Assembly (NCBI GenBank): GCA_946902985.2
Contig: OX336392.1
Span: 18,946,716-19,010,715 of the forward strand
Source: Meconema thalassinum
Lineage: Eukaryota; Arthropoda; Insecta; Orthoptera; Tettigoniidae
Reading direction: 5' to 3'
Length of the DNA: 64,000 nucleotides
Part shown: positions 25,139 to 37,612 of the stretch, piece by piece
How positions within the stretch are numbered: position 1 is the first letter of the stretch
Layout: every line of letters starts with the position of its first letter
The notes under the pieces: model-generated
Database searches by the model: none
Seen by the model: the letters and a program-made list of their open reading frames with translations, nothing else
Told to the model about the DNA's origin: nothing
Made by a program: the position numbers and the translations under genes

Positions 25139-27884
25139 GACTCAGGCTGCTCTTGAGACTTAGACCCAGGCTCCCTTTGGGACTTAGAATCAGGCTCCTC
25201 TTGGGACATAGACCCAGGCTCCCTTTGGGACTTAGACTCAGGCTCCTCTTGGGTCATAGACCCAAGCTCCTCTTAGGACTTAGACTCAGGCTCCACTTGG
25301 GACATAGACCCAGGCTCCTCTTGGGACTTAGACTCAGGCTGCCCTTGGAACTTAGACTCAGGCTCCTATTTGACTTAGACCCTGACTCCTTTTGGAACAT
25401 AGACTCAGACTCCTCTTGGGACTTAGACTCAGGCTCCTCTGGGTCCTTGACTCAGGCTTCACTTGGACATAGACTCAGACTCCCCTTGGGACATAGACTC
25501 AGACTCCCCTTGGGACTTAGACTCAGGCTCCTCTTGGGACACAGACCCAGGCTCCTCTTGGGACTTAGACTCATGGTCCGCGAGGAAGTGTTGCAATCTT
25601 ATTTGACTGTGTCAGTCAGGCTCCCCTTGTGAGTTAGGCTCAGTCTGCTCTTGGGAAATAGACCCAGGCTCCTCTTGGGACATAGACTCAGACTCCTCTT
25701 GGGACTTAGAACCAGGCACCTCATGGGACTTACACTGAGAATTCTCCTGGGAATTAGACTCTGGCTCCTCTTTGGACATAGGCTCAGGCTCCGCTTGGGA
25801 CTTAGACCCAGGCTCCTCTTGGGACTTAGACTCAGACTCCTCTTGGACCTTAGACTCAGGCCCCTCTTGGGACTTTGACTCCGGCTCCACTTGGGACAAA
25901 GACCCAGGCTCCTGTTGGAACTTAGACTCAGACACCTCTTGGGACTTAGACTCAGGCTCGTCTTGGGACACAGACCCAGGCTCCCGACGGGACTTTGACC
26001 CAGGCTCCTCTTGGGACATAGACCCAGACTCCTCTTGGGAATTAGACTCAGACTCCTCTTGGACCTTAGACTCAGGTTCCTCTTGGGAATTTGACTCCGG
26101 CTCCACTTGGGACACAGACTCAGGCTCCTCTTGGGACATAGACCCAGGCTCCTCTTGGGACTTAGACTCAGACTCCTCTTGGGAAATAGGCTCAGGCTCC
26201 TCTTGGGACTTAGACTCCTCTTGGGACTTAGACACAGGCCCCTCTTGGGTCTTTGACTCAGGCTCCACTTGGAACACAGGCCCAGGCTCCTCTTGGGACT
26301 TTGACTCAGGCTCATTTTGGGACACAGACCCAGGCTCCACTTGGGACTTAGACTCAGGCTCCCCTTGGGACCTTGACTGAGGCTCCACTTGGGACACAGA
26401 CTCAGGCTCCTCTTGGGACTTAGAGTCAGACTCCTCTTGGGACTTAGACCCAGGCTCCTCTTGGGACATAGACTCAGACTCCTCTTGGGACACAGGCCCA
26501 GGCTCCTCTTGCAACACAGACTCAGGCTCCTCTTGGGACTTAGACTCAGGCTCCTCTTGGGACGTGGAATCAGACCCCTCTTGGGCCTTGGATTCAGGCT
26601 CCTCTTGGGACTTAAACAGAGGCTCCTCTTGGTACTTAGACACAGGCTTCTCTTGGGACTTAGACTCAGACTCCTCTTGGGACTTAGACGCAGGCTCCTC
26701 TTGGGACTTAGACTCAGGCTCCTCTTGGGACTTTGACTCAGACTCCTCTTGGGACTTAAGACTCAGGCTCCTCTTGGGACTTAGACTCAGACTCCTCTTG
26801 GGACTTAGACCCAGGCTCCTCTTGGGACTTAAACCCAGGCTCCCCTTGGGACTTAGACTCAGGCTCCTCTTGGGACTTAGACCCAGGCTCCTCTTGGGAC
26901 TTAGACCCAGGCTCCTCTTGGGACTTAGACTCAGGCTCCTCTTGCGACACAGACTCAGGCTCCCCTTGGGACTTAGACTCAAGCTTCTCTTGAGACTTAA
27001 ATTCAGACTCCTCTTGGGACTTAGACTCAGGCTCCTCTTGGGACTTAGACCCAGGCTCCTCTTGGGACTTAGAATCAGACTCCTCTTGGGACACAGACTC
27101 AGGCTTCTCTTGGGACTTAGACTCAGGCTCCTCTTGCGACACAGACTCAGGCTCCCCTTGGGACTTAGACTCAGGCTTCTCTTGGGACTTTGACTCAGGC
27201 TCCTCTTGGGACATAGACTCAGGCTCCTCTTGGGACTTAGACTCAGGCTCCTCTTGGGACTTAGACTCAGACTCCTCTTGGGACTTAGTCCCAGGCTCCT
27301 CTTGGGACTTAGACTCAGGCTCCTCATGGGACTTAGACTCAGACTCCTCTTGGGACTTAGACTTAGGCTCCTCTTGGGACTTTGACTCAGGCTCCTCTTG
27401 CGACACAGACTCAGGCTCCTCTTGGGACTTAGACGAAGGCTCCTCTTGGGACTTAGACCCAGGCTCCTCTTGGGACTTAGACTCAGGCTCCTCTTGCGAC
27501 ACAGACTCAGGCTCCCGTTGGGACTTAGACTCAGGCTTCTCTTGGGACTTTGACTCAGGCTCCTCTTGGGACATAGACTCAGGCTCCTCTTGGGACTTAG
27601 ACTCAGGCTCCTCTTGGGACCTAGACTCAGACTCCTCTTGCGACACAGACTCAGACCCCTCTTGGGACTTAGTCCCAGGCTCCTCTTGGGACTTAGACTC
27701 AGGCTCCTCATGGGACTTAGACTCAGACTCCTCTTGGGACTTAGACTCAGGCTCCTCTTGGGACTTTGACTCAGGCTCCTCTTGCGACACAGACTCAGGC
27801 TACTCTTGGGACTTAGACGAAGGCTCCTCTTGGGACTCAGACTCAGACTCCTCTTGGGACTTATACTCAGGTTCCTCTTGGGAT

Positions 27885-30800
27885 TTAGACAGGCTCCAAT
27901 TGGGACATAGACACAGGCTCTTCTTGGGACTTTGACTCAGGTTCATCTTGTGACGTGGAATCAGACTCCTCCTGGGCCTTAGATTCAGGCTCCCCTTGGG
28001 ACTTAAACACAGGCTCCTCTTGGTACTTAGACACAGGCTTCTCTTTGGACTTAGACTCAGGCTCCACTTGGGACATAGACTCAGGCTCCCTTTGAGACTT
28101 AAACACAGGCTCCTCTTGGTACATAGACACAGGCTCCTCTTGGGACTTAGACTCAGGCTCCATTTGGGACATAGTCTCAGGCTCCATTTGGGACAGTCTC
28201 AGGCTCCTCTTGAGACTTAGACCCAGGCTCCCTTTGGGACTTAGACTCAGGCTCCTCTTGGGACATAGACCCAAGCTCCTCTTGGGACATAGACTCAGGC
28301 TCCCCTTGGGACATGGACCCAGGCTCCTCTTGGGACTTAGACTCAGGCTCCTCTTGGAACTTAGACTCAGACTCTTCTTGGGACTTGGACTCAGGCTCCT
28401 CTTGGGACCTTGACTCAGGCTCCATTTGGGACACAGACCCAGGCACCTCTTGGGACATAGACTCAGACGCCACTTGGGACTTAGACTCAGGCTCCTCTTG
28501 GGACACAGACCCAGGCTCCTCTTGGGACTTAGACTCATGGTCTGTGAGGAAGAATTGCAATCTTATTTGACTGTGTCAGTCAGGCTCCCCTTGTGACTAA
28601 GGCTCAGGCTCCTCTTGGAAAATAGACCCAGGCTCCTCCTGGGACTTAGACGCAGACTCCTCTTGGGACAAAGACTCAGGCTCCCCTTGGGAAACAGACC
28701 CAGGCCCCTCTTTGGACTTAGGCTCAGGCTCCTCTTGGGACTTAGACCAAGGCTCCTCTTGGGACTCAGACTCAGGCTCCCTTTGGGACTTAGGCTCAGG
28801 CTCCTCTTGGGACATTGACCTAGGCTCCTCTTGGGACTTAGACTCAGGCTCGACTTGGGACATAGACTAAGGCTCCCTTTGGGACTTAGGCTCAGGCTCC
28901 TTTTGGGACACAGACCCAGGCTCCTCTTGGGACTTAGACTCATGGTCTGTGAGGAAGAATTGCAATCTTATTTGACTGTGTCAGTCAGGCTCCCCTTGTG
29001 ACTAAGGCTCAGGCTCCTCTTGGAAAATAGACCCAGGCTCCTCCTGGGACTTAGACGCAGACTCCTCTTGGGACAAAGACTCAGGCTCCCCTTGGGAAAC
29101 AGACCCAGGCCCCTCTTTGGACTTAGGCTCAGGCTCCTCTTGGGACTTAGACCAAGGCTCCTCTTGGGACTCAGAATCAGGCTCCCTTTGGGACTTAGGC
29201 TCAGGCTCCTCTTGGGACATTGACCTAGGCTCCTCTTGGGACTTAGACTCAGGCTCGACTTGGGACATAGACTAAGGCTCCCTTTGGGACTTAGGCTCAG
29301 GCTCCTCTTGGGACATAAATCCAGGCTCCTCTTGGGATATACATCCAGGCTGCATTTGGGACTTAGACTCGGGCTCCACTTGGGACATAGACTCAGGCTC
29401 CCTATGGGACTTAGACTCAGGCTGCTCTTGAGACTTAGACCCAGGCTCCCTTTGGGACTTAGAATCAGGCTCCTCTTGGGACGTAGACCCAAGCTCCTCT
29501 TAGGACTTAGACTCAGGCTCCACTTGGGACATAGACCCAGGCTCCTCTTGGGACTTAGACCCAGGCTCCTCTTGGAACTTAGACTCAGGCTCCTATTTGA
29601 CTTAGACCCTGACTCCTTTTGGAACATAGACTCAGACTCCTCTTGGGACTTAGACTCAGGCTCCTCTTGGGACCTTGACTCAGGCTTCACTTGGGACATA
29701 GACTCAGACTCCCATTGGGACTTAGACTCAGGCTCCTCTTGGGACACAGACCCAGGCTCCTCTTGGGACTTAGACTCATGGTCCGCGAGGAAGTGTTGCA
29801 ATCTTATTTGACTGTGTCAGTCAGGCTCCTCTTGTGATTTAGGCTCAGTCTCCTCTTGGGAAATAGACCCAGGCCCCTCTTGGGACATAGACTCAGACTC
29901 CTCTTGGGACTTAGAACCAGGCACCTCATGGGACTTACACTCATAATCCTCCTGGGAATTAGACTCTGGCTCCTTTTTGGACATAGGCTCAGGCTCCTCT
30001 TGGGACACAGACCCAGGCTCCTCTTGGGACATAGACCCAGACTCCTCTTGGGACTTAGACTCAGGCTCCTCTTGGGACTTAGACCCAGGCTCCTCTTGGG
30101 ACTTTGACTCAGACTCCTCCTGGGACTTAGACCCAGGCTCCTCTTGGGACTTAGACCCAGGCTACTCTTGGGACAAAGACCCAGGCTCCTGTTGGAACTT
30201 AGACTCAGACACCTCTTGGGACTTAGATTCAGGCTCCTCTTGGGACACAGACCCAGGCTCCTGATGGGACTTTGACCCAGGCTCCTCTTGGGACATAGAC
30301 CCAGACTCCTCTTGGGAATTAGACTCAGACTCCTCTTGGATCTTAGACTCAGGCTCCTCTTGGGAATTTGACTCCGGCTCCAATTGGGACACAGACTCAG
30401 ACTCCTCCTGGGACTTAGACCCAGGCTCCTCTTGGGACTTAGACCCAGACTCCTCTTGGGACAAAGACCCAGGCTCCTGTTGGAACTTAGACTCAGACCC
30501 CTCTTGGGACACAGGCCCAGGCTCCTCTTGCGACACAGACTCAGGCTCCTCTTGGGACTTAGACTCAGGCTCCTCTTGGGACGTGGAATCAGACCCCTCT
30601 TGGGCTTTAGATTCAGGCTCCTCTTGGGACTTAAACAGAGGCTCCTCTTGGTACTTAGACACAGGCATCTCTTGGGACTTAGACTCAGACTCCTCTTGGG
30701 ACTTAGACTCAGACTCCTCTTGGGACATAAATTCAGACTCCTCTTGGGACTTAGACTCAGGCTCCTCTTGGGACTTAGACTCAGGCTCCTCTTGGGACTT

Positions 30801-31638
30801 AAAACTCAGGCTCCTCTTGGGACTTAGACTCAGACTCCTCTTGGGACTTAAACCCAGGCTCCCCTTGGGACTTAGACTCAGGCTCCTCTTGGGACTTAGA
30901 CCTAGGCTCCTCTTGGGACTTAGACCCAGGCTCCTCTTGGGACTTAGACCCAGGCTCCTCTTGCGACACAGACTCAGGCTCCCCATGGGACTTAGACTCA
31001 AGCTTCTCTTGGGACTTAAATTCAGACTCCTCTTGGGACTTAGACTCAGGCTCCTCTTGGGACTTAGACCCAGGCTCCTCTTGGGACTTAGACTCAGACT
31101 CCTCTTGGGACACAGACTCAGGCTCCTCTTGGGACTTAGACTCAGGCTCCTCTTGCGACACAGACTCAGGCTCCCCTTGGGACTTAGACTCAGGCTTCTC
31201 TTGGGACTTTGACTCAGGCTCCTCCTGGGACTTAGACTCAGGCTCCTCTTGGGACTTAGACTCAGGCTCCTCTTGGGACTTAGACTCAGACTCCTCTTGC
31301 GACACAGACACAGACTCCTCTTGGGACTTAGTCCCAGGCTCCTCTTGGGACTTAGACTCAGGCTCCTCATGGGACTTAGACTCAGACTCCTCTTGGGACT
31401 TAGACTCAGGCTCCACTTGGGACTCAGACTCAGGCTCCTCTTGCGACACAGACTCAGGCTCCTCTTGGTACTTAGACTCAGGCTCCTCTTGGGACTTAGA
31501 CACAGGCTCCTATTCGCACGTAGACAAAGACTCCTCTGGGTAAAAGTCTAAGGCTCCTCTCGGGACTTAAACTCAGGCTCCTCTTGGGACTTAGACTCAG
31601 ACTCCTCTTGGGACTTATACTCAGGCTCCTCTTGGGAT
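27885..31638. repeat. Higher-order unit, 3754 bp, with L1 triplet
   Basis: Begins at the ACAGGCTCCAATTGGGAC junction. It contains three L1 copies at 28558, 28963 and 29799 (spacings 405 and 836) and ends at the next copy of the same junction at 31639. The first two L1 copies are the GAATTG type, seen only between 28.5 and 38.7 kb, which indicates local homogenisation. Confidence 0.8.
28563..28943 (-). other. L1-to-L1 modular ORF (ATG to TAA), coding status unproven
   Basis: A 126-codon minus-strand ORF that begins at the ATG of one L1 (ACCATGAG, residues MSLSPKRSL) and ends at the TAA of the next L1 (SLTDTVK, stop). It is made of SLSPKRSL-like octapeptides and is strongly basic and serine/leucine-rich. 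Equivalent complete modules are at 32317-32697 and 38291-38671 (126 codons each) and at 1436-1672, 6839-7075 and 60916-61152 (78 codons each). Two of these sets are recent duplicates, so conservation is not independent evidence of selection. No signal peptide, known domain or poly(A) context is visible. It may be an accident of the repeat. Confidence 0.25.
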
Positions 31639-34600
31639 TTAGACAGGCTCCAATTGGGACATAGACACAGGCTCCTCTTGGGACTTTGACTCAGGTTCAT
31701 CTTGGGACGTGGAATCAGACTCCTCCTGGGCCTTAGATTCAGGCTCCCCTTGGGACTTAAACACAGGCTCCTCTTGGTACTTAGACACAGGCTTCTCTTT
31801 GGACTTAGACTCAGGCTCCACTTGGGACATAGACTCAGGCTCCCTTTGAGACTTAAACACAGGCTCCTCTTGGTACATAGACACAGGCTCCTCTTGGGAC
31901 TTAGACTCAGGCTCCATTTGGGACATAGTCTCAGGCTCCATTTGGAACAGACTCAGGCTCCTCTTGAGACTTAGACCCAGGCTCCCTTTGGGACTTAGAC
32001 TCAGGCTCCTCTTGGGACATAGACCCAAGCTCCTCTTGGGATATAGACTCAGGCTCCCCTTGGGACATGGACCCAGGCTCCTCTTGGGACTTAGACTCAG
32101 GCTCCTCTTGGAACTTAGACTCAGACTCTTCTTGGGACTTGGACTCAGGCTCCTCTTGGGACCTTGACTCAGGCTCCATTTGGGACACAGACCCAGGCTC
32201 CTCTTGGGACATAGACTCAGACGCCACTTGGGACTTAGAGTCAAGCGCCTCTTGGGACACAGACCCAGGCTCCTCTTGGGACTTAGACTCATGGTCTGTG
32301 AGGAAGAATTGCAATCTTATTTGACTGTGTCAGTCAGGCTCCCCTTGTGACTAAGGCTCAGGCTCCTCTTGGAAAATAGACCCAGGCTCCTCCTGGGACT
32401 CAGACGCAGACTCCTCTTGGGACAAAGACTCAGGCTCCCCTTGGGAAACAGACCCAGGCCCCTCTTTGGACTTAGGCTCAGGCTCCTCTTGGGACTTAGA
32501 CCAAGGCTCCTCTTGGGACTCAGACTCAGGCTCCCTTTGGGACTTAGGCTCAGGCTCCTCTTGGGACATTGACCTAGGCTCCTCTTGGGACTTAGACTCA
32601 GGCTCGACTTGGGACATAGACTAAGGCTCCCTTTGGGACTTAGGCTCAGGCTCCTCTTGGGACACAGACCCAGGCTCCTCTTGGGACTTAGACTCATGGT
32701 CTGTGAGGAAGAATTGCAATCTTATTTGACTGTGTCAGTCAGGCTCCCCTTGTGACTAAGGCTCAGGCTCCTCTTGGAAAATAGACCCAGGCTCCTCCTG
32801 GGACTTAGACGCAGACTCCTCTTGGGACAAAGACTCAGGCTCCCCTTGGGAAACAGACCCAGGCCCCTCTTTGGACTTAGGCTCTGGCTCCTCTTGGGAC
32901 TTAGACCAAGGCTCCTCTTGGGACTCAGAATCAGGCTCCCTTTGGGACTTAGGCTCAGGCTCCTCTTGGGACATTGACCTAGGCTCCTCTTGGGACTTAG
33001 ACTCAGGCTCGACTTGGGACATAGACTAAGGCTCCCTTTGGGACTTAGGCTCAGGCTCCTCTTGGGACATAAATCCAGGCTCCTCTTGGGATATACATCC
33101 AGGCTGCATTTGGGACTTAGACTCGGGCTCCACTTGGGACATAGACTCAGGCTCCCTATGGGACTTAGACTCAGGCTGCTCTTGAGACTTAGACCCAGGC
33201 TCCCTTTGGGACTTAGAATCAGGCTCCTCTTGGGACATAGACCCAAGCTCCTCTTAGGACTTAGACTCAGGCTCCACTTGGGACATAGACCCAGGCTCCT
33301 CTTGGGACTTAGACCCAGGCTCCTCTTGGAACTTAGACTCAGGCTCCTATTTGACTTAGACCCTGACTCCTTTTGGAACATAGACTCAGACTCCTCTTGG
33401 GACTTAGACTCAGGCTCCTCTTGGGACCTTGACTCAGGCTTCACTTGGGACATAGACTCAGACTCCCATTGGGACTTAGACTCAGGCTCCTCTTGGGACA
33501 CAGACCCAGGCTCCTCTTGGGACTTAGACTCATGGTCCGCGAGGAAGTGTTGCAATCTTATTTGACTGTGTCAGTCAGGCTCCCCTTGTGATTTAGGCTC
33601 AGTCTCCTCTTGGGAAATAGACCCAGGCCCCTCTTGGGACATAGACTCAGACTCCTCTTGGGACTTAGAACCAGGCACCTCATGGGACTTACACTCAGAA
33701 TCCTCCTGGGAATTAGACTCTGGCTCCTTTTTGGACATAGGCTCAGGCTCCTCTTGGGACACAGACCCAGGCTCCTCTTGGGACATAGACCCAGACTCCT
33801 CTTGGGACTTAGACTCAGGCTCCTCTTGGGACTTAGACCCAGGCTCCTCTTGGGACTTTGACTCAGACTCCTCTTGGGACTTAGACCCAGGCTCCTCTTG
33901 GGACTTAGACCCAGGCTCCTCTTGGGACAAAGACCCAGGCTCCTGTTGGAACTTAGACTCAGACACCTCTTGGGACTTAGACTCAGGCTCCTCTTGGGAC
34001 ACAGACCCAGGCTCCTGATGGGACTTTGACCCAGGCTCCTCTTGGGACATAGACCCAGACTCCTCTTGGGAATTAGACTCAGACTCCTCTTGGATCTTAG
34101 ACTCAGGCTCCTCTTGGGAATTTGACTCCGGCTCCAATTGGGACACAGACTCAGGCTCCTCTTGGGACATAAACCCAGGCTCCTATTGGGACTTAGATTC
34201 AGACTCCTCTTGGGAAATAGGCTCAGGCTCCTCTTGGGACTTAGACTCCTCTTGGGACTTAGACACAGGCCCCTCTTGTGTCTTTGACTCAGGCTCCACT
34301 TGGAACACAGGCCCAGGCTCCTCTTGGGACTTTGACTCAGACTCCTCTTGGGACACAGGCCCAGGCTCCTCTTGCGACACAGACTCAGGCTCCTCTTGGG
34401 ACTTAGACTCAGGCTCCTCTTGGGACTTAAACAGAGGCTCCTCTTGGTACTTAGACACAGGCATCTCTTGGGACTTAGACTCAGACTCCTCTTGGGACTT
34501 AGACTCAGACTCCTCTTGGGACATAAATTCAGACTCCTCTTGGGACTTAGACTCAGGCTCCTCTTGGGACTTAGACTCAGGCTCCTCTTGGGACTTAGAC

Positions 34601-37600
34601 TCAGGCTCCTCTTGGGACTTTGACTCAGACTCCTCTTGGGACTTAAAACTCAGGCTCCTCTTGGGACTTAGACTCAGACTCCTCTTGGGACTTAAACCCA
34701 GGCTCCCCTTGGGACTTAGACTCAGGCTCCTCTTGGGACTTAGACCTAGGCTCCTCTTGGGACTTAGACCCAGGCTCCTCTTGGGACATAGACCCAGGCT
34801 CCTCTTGCGACACAGACTCAGGCTCCCCTTGGGACTTAGACTCAAGCTTCTCTTGGGACTTAAATTCAGACTCCTCTTGGGACTTAGACTCAGGCTCCTC
34901 TTGGGACTTAGACCCAGGCTCCTCTTGGGACTTATACTCAGACTCCTCTTGGGACACAGACTCAGGCTCCTCTTGGGACTTAGACTCAGGCTCCTCTTGC
35001 GACACAGACTCAGGCTCCCCTTGGGACTTAGACTCAGGCTTCTCTTGGGACTTTGACTCAGGCTCCTCCTGGGACTTAGACTCAGGCTCCTCTTGGGACT
35101 TAGACTCAGGCTCCTCTTGGGACTTAGACTCAGACTCCTCTTGCGACACAGACTCAGACTCCTCTTGGGACTTAGTCCCAGGCTCCTCTTGGGACTTAGA
35201 CTCAGGCTCCTCATGGGACTTAGACTCAGACTCCTCTTGGGACTTAGACTCAGGCTCCTCTTGGGACTCAGACTCAGGCTCCTCTTGCGACACAGACTCA
35301 GGCTCCTCTTGGGACTTAGACGCAGGCTCCTCTTGGGACTTAGACCCAGGCTCCTCTTGGGACTTAGACTCAGACTCCTCTTGGGACTTAGATTCAGGCT
35401 CCTCTTGGGTCACAGACTGAGACTCCTCTTGGGACACAGACTAAGATTCCTCTTGGGACTTAGACTCAGTCTCCTCTTGGGACATAGACTCAGGCTCCTC
35501 TTGGGACGCAGACTCAGGCTCCCCTTGGGACTTAGACCCAGACTCCTCTTGCGACACAGACTCAGGCTCCTCTTGTGACTTAGACTCAGGCTCCTCTTGG
35601 GACTTAGACTCGGGCTCCTCTTGGTATTTAGATTCAGGCTTCTCTTGGTACTTAGATTCAGGCTCCTCTTGGGACTTTGACTCAGGCTCCACATGGAACA
35701 CAGTTCCAGGCTCCCCTTGGGACTTAGACTCAGACTCTTTTGGGACTTAGACTCAGGCTCCTGTTGGGACTTTGACTCAGGCTCCTCTTGGGACTTAGTC
35801 TTAGGCTCCTCTTGCGACTTAGACTCAGGCTCCTCTTGGGACTTAGACTCAGGCTCCTCTTGGGACTCAGACTCAGGCTCCTCTTGCGACACAGACTCAG
35901 GCTCCTCTTGGGACTTAGACGCAGGCTCCTCTTGGGACTTAGACCCAGGCTCCTCTTGGGACTTAGACTCAGACTCCTCTTGGGACTTAGATCCAGGCTC
36001 CTCTTGGGTCACAGACTGAGACTCCTCTTGGGACACAGACTAAGATTCCTCTTGGGACTTAGACTCAGTCTCCTCTTGGGACATAGACTCAGGCTCCTCT
36101 TGGGACACAGACCCAGGCTTCTGATGGGACTTTGACCCAGGCTCCTCTTGGGACATAGACCCAGACTCCTCTTGGGAATTAGACTCAGACTCCTCTTGGA
36201 TCTTAGACTCAGGCTCCTCTTGGGAATTTGACTCCGGCTCCAATTGGGACACAGACTCAGGCTCCTCTTGGGACATAGACCCAGGCTCCTCTTGGGACAT
36301 AGACTCAGACTCCTCTTGGGAAATAGGCTCAGGCTCCTCTTGGGACTTAGACTCCTCTTGGGACTTAGACACAGGCCCCTCTTGGGTCTTTGACTCAGGC
36401 TCCACTTGGAACACAGGCCCAGGCTCCTCTTGGGACTTTGACTCAGACTCCTCTTGGGACACAGGCCCAGGCTCCTCTTGCGACACAGACTCGGGCTCCT
36501 CTTGGGACTTAGACTCAGGCTCCTCTTGGGACGTGGAATCAGACCCCTCTTGGGCCTTAGATTCAGGCTCCTCTTGGGACTTAAACAGAGGCTCCTCTTG
36601 GTACTTAGACACAGGCATCTCTTGGGACTTAGACTCAGACTCCTCTTGGGACGTAGACTCAGACTCCTCTTGGGACATAAATTCAGACTCCTCTTGGGAC
36701 TTAGACTCAGGCTCCTCTTGGGACTTAGACTCAGGCTCCTCTTGGGACTTTGACTCAGACTCCTCTTGGGACTTAAAACTCAGGCTCCTCTTGGGACTTA
36801 GACTCAGACTCCTCTTGGGACTTAAACCCAGGCTCCCCTTGGGACATAGACTCAGGCTCCTCTTGGGACTTAGACCTAGGCTCCTCTTGGGACTTAGACC
36901 CAGGCTCCTCTTGGGACTTAGACCCAGGCTCCTCTTGCGACACAGACTCAGGCTCCCCTTGGGACTTAGACTCAAGCTTCTCTTGGGACTTAAATTCAGA
37001 CTCCTCTTGGGACTTAGACTCAGGCTCCTCTTGGGACTTAGACCCAGGCTCCTCTTGGGACTTAGACTCAGACTCCTCTTGGGACACAGACTCAGGCTCC
37101 TCTTGGGACTTAGACTCAGGCTCCTCTTGCGACACAGACTCAGGCTCCCCTTGGGACTTAGACTCAGGCTTCTCTTGGGACTTTGACTCAGGCTCCTCCT
37201 GGGACTTAGACTCAGGCTCCGCTTGGGACTTAGACTCAGGCTCCTCTTGGGACTTAGACTCAGACTCCTCTTGCGACACAGACTCAGACTCCTCTTGGGA
37301 CTTAGTCCCAGGCTCCTCTTGGGACTTAGACTCAGGCTCCTCATGGGACTTAGACTCAGACTCCTCTTGGGACTTAGACTCAGGCTCCTCTTGGTACTCA
37401 GACTCAGGCTCCTCTTGCGACACAGACTCAGGCTCCTCTTGGGACTTAGACTCAGGCTCCTCTTGGGACTTAGACACAGGCTCCTATTCGCACGTAGACA
37501 CAGACTCCTCTGGGTAAAAGTCTAAGGCTCCTCTCGGGACTTAAACTCAGGCTCCTCTTGGGACTTAGACTCAGACTCCTCTTGGGACTTATACTCAGGC

Positions 37601-37612
37601 TCCTCTTGGGAT
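31639..37612. repeat. Higher-order unit, 5974 bp, with L1 triplet and internal duplication
   Basis: Same L1 triplet (32312, 32717, 33553) at an exact offset of 3754 from the previous unit. It is longer because of an internal duplication: roughly 34.3-35.4 kb is repeated at 36.4-37.5 kb (offset 2130). Between the two lies a stretch with TTTTGGGACTTAG and CCACATGGAACACAG units, around 35.4-36.0 kb. Confidence 0.78.

Larger units (their letters stand above)
23964..27086. repeat. Higher-order block with GTATTG-type L1, copy 3, carrying a SINE
   Basis: L1 at 24521 and 25594. Their spacing is 1073 bp instead of 908. This equals 908 plus the 167-bp SINE and target duplication, minus two single-base deletions (CTCTGGGTCC near 25439 and CACTTGGACATA near 25461). 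The arithmetic closes exactly, which supports both the paralogy and the SINE boundaries. Confidence 0.78.

Noticed and set aside
24526..25257. Minus-strand ORF with a non-repetitive middle section
   Set aside because: The non-repetitive part is exactly the SINE and its target duplication read backwards; the flanks are ordinary array.
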